From an uncultured Actinomyces sp. (GTDB taxonomy: Bacteria > Actinomycetota > Actinomycetes > Actinomycetales > Actinomycetaceae), in NCBI GenBank assembly GCA_900556405.1, contig USPB01000024.1:1-14162 (forward strand): DNA of 14,162 nt, read 5' to 3'. A program made the position numbers and the translations under genes. Numbering within the stretch: the first letter of the stretch is position 1; every line of letters starts with the position of its first letter. This document shows positions 13,537 through 14,162 of this stretch, one piece after another. The notes beneath the pieces are model-generated. The model saw only the letters and a list, made by a program, of their open reading frames with translations, was not told where the DNA came from and searched no databases.

Positions 13537-14162
13537 CTACAGCCCCAGGAACGCCTTGATCGCAGGCATTTCGCGCACGGCCTGCACCAGGCCGGCACGG
13601 TAGGTCGCCTCCAGGCGTTCGCGCCGCGACTCGGTGTTGTTGATCCACAGGTTGTCGGGGGCGAACACGTAGGCCTGGCCTCGTTCCTCGAGCTCGAAGA
13701 GGAAGCGACGTCCCGCGTTGTAACGGTCGGGACGACGGGCCACGCCCTCAAACACGGACGGGAACTGGCGGTAGGCGGTTCGTAGGAGGGCGCCGACGCT
13801 GGCGGGCATGGGGCCCTTGACGTAGTCGCGGGGGCGAGTGAGGACGACGAGGAGCTTGCGATAGCCCTCGCGCAGCGGCTGATCGAAGGGCAGGCCGCCG
13901 TTGGGGCCGAGCGCACCATCGACGTAGATGTCCCCGTCGATGTCGACGGGCGGCATGAGGATCGGCAGCGTGGAGGAGGCTCGGATGATGGGTCCGAGCG
14001 TGTCCAGGGTGCTCATTTCCTCCTTGGAGAACCAGCGGACCTGCCCGCGCGACGCGTTGAAGGTCGCGACGCGCGTGGTCGCCGGGTTCGCCAGGAACGC
14101 ATCCATATTGAAGGGCAGGACGCCGTCGGGGTAGCAGATCTGCTGGTAGATGTACTCGGCGT
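13537..14162 (-). CDS. Patatin-like phospholipase (YjjU-type), N-terminus beyond window edge
   Basis: The frame is open to the right edge (residues AEYIYQQICYPDGVLPFN precede the first Met at 14106), so the start is outside the window. The visible C-terminal part of about 208 residues contains the patatin catalytic aspartate in YVDGAL, after IRASSTLPILMPPVDIDGD, which is the usual patatin segment in which a substrate-site strand precedes the DG dipeptide. The GXSXG serine motif would lie upstream, out of view. The C-terminal region (RRFLFELEERGQAYVFAPDNLWINNTES...) resembles YjjU-like bacterial patatins. Expected activity is acyl-lipid hydrolysis. The gene is read toward the repeat region. 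Confidence 0.88.
   Translation of the reverse strand, partial: AEYIYQQICYPDGVLPFNMDAFLANPATTRVATFNASRGQVRWFSKEEMSTLDTLGPIIRASSTLPILMPPVDIDGDIYVDGALGPNGGLPFDQPLREGYRKLLVVLTRPRDYVKGPMPASVGALLRTAYRQFPSVFEGVARRPDRYNAGRRFLFELEERGQAYVFAPDNLWINNTESRRERLEATYRAGLVQAVREMPAIKAFLGL

Noticed and set aside
12639..13919. Minus-strand open frame of 426 codons over the repeat region
   Set aside because: It overlaps the patatin gene in another frame, is Arg/Pro/Ser-rich and crosses several inverted repeats; no ribosome site or recognisable domain.

Overview
The window comes from a high-GC Gram-positive bacterium. Gene order, strong Shine-Dalgarno sites, a possible leaderless mRNA and the tmRNA tag ending DYVLAA fit an actinobacterium, most likely of the Actinomyces/Schaalia type. 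The genus is an inference; no search was run.

Left part (1-6810), ordinary chromosome: the C-terminal part of an M23 (LytM) peptidoglycan hydrolase; a hairpin; smpB; two overlapping tandem YhgE/Pip-family membrane protein genes; and ssrA (tmRNA) with a near-consensus promoter and its own terminator. SmpB and tmRNA, the two partners of trans-translation, are thus encoded about 5 kb apart.

Middle part (about 6751-11266), an integrated element: the 3' end of ssrA plus its terminator hairpin is present a second time at 11211-11266, just upstream of a tyrosine integrase gene. The roughly 4.5-kb segment between is therefore a small genomic island in ssrA. It carries a small acidic hypothetical protein, a coiled-coil DUF4041 protein with a C-terminal GIY-YIG nuclease domain (a type linked to anti-phage defence), a DUF2335-like two-helix membrane protein and the integrase. 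A candidate structured RNA lies inside the left end (about 7222-7372). A near-identical copy lies beyond the right att site (about 11468-11620), with diverged flanks and one base-pair-preserving change.

Right part (11270-13536), about 2.2 kb without a convincing gene: this stretch is almost fully tiled with dyad-symmetric repeat arrays. In each, several copies of a short motif run one way and are mirrored by inverted copies around a common centre, with very regular spacing: 19 bp (TTCTGGATAGG), 20 bp (GCRCGTNNRCCC, two separate arrays), 42 bp (GGGCGANNTTNTTCGCG) and 42 bp (GGTTTCAA with a conserved flank). Four simple long-armed inverted repeats follow. I do not recognise this architecture; it is the most interesting content of the window. 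The window ends inside a patatin-like phospholipase gene on the minus strand.
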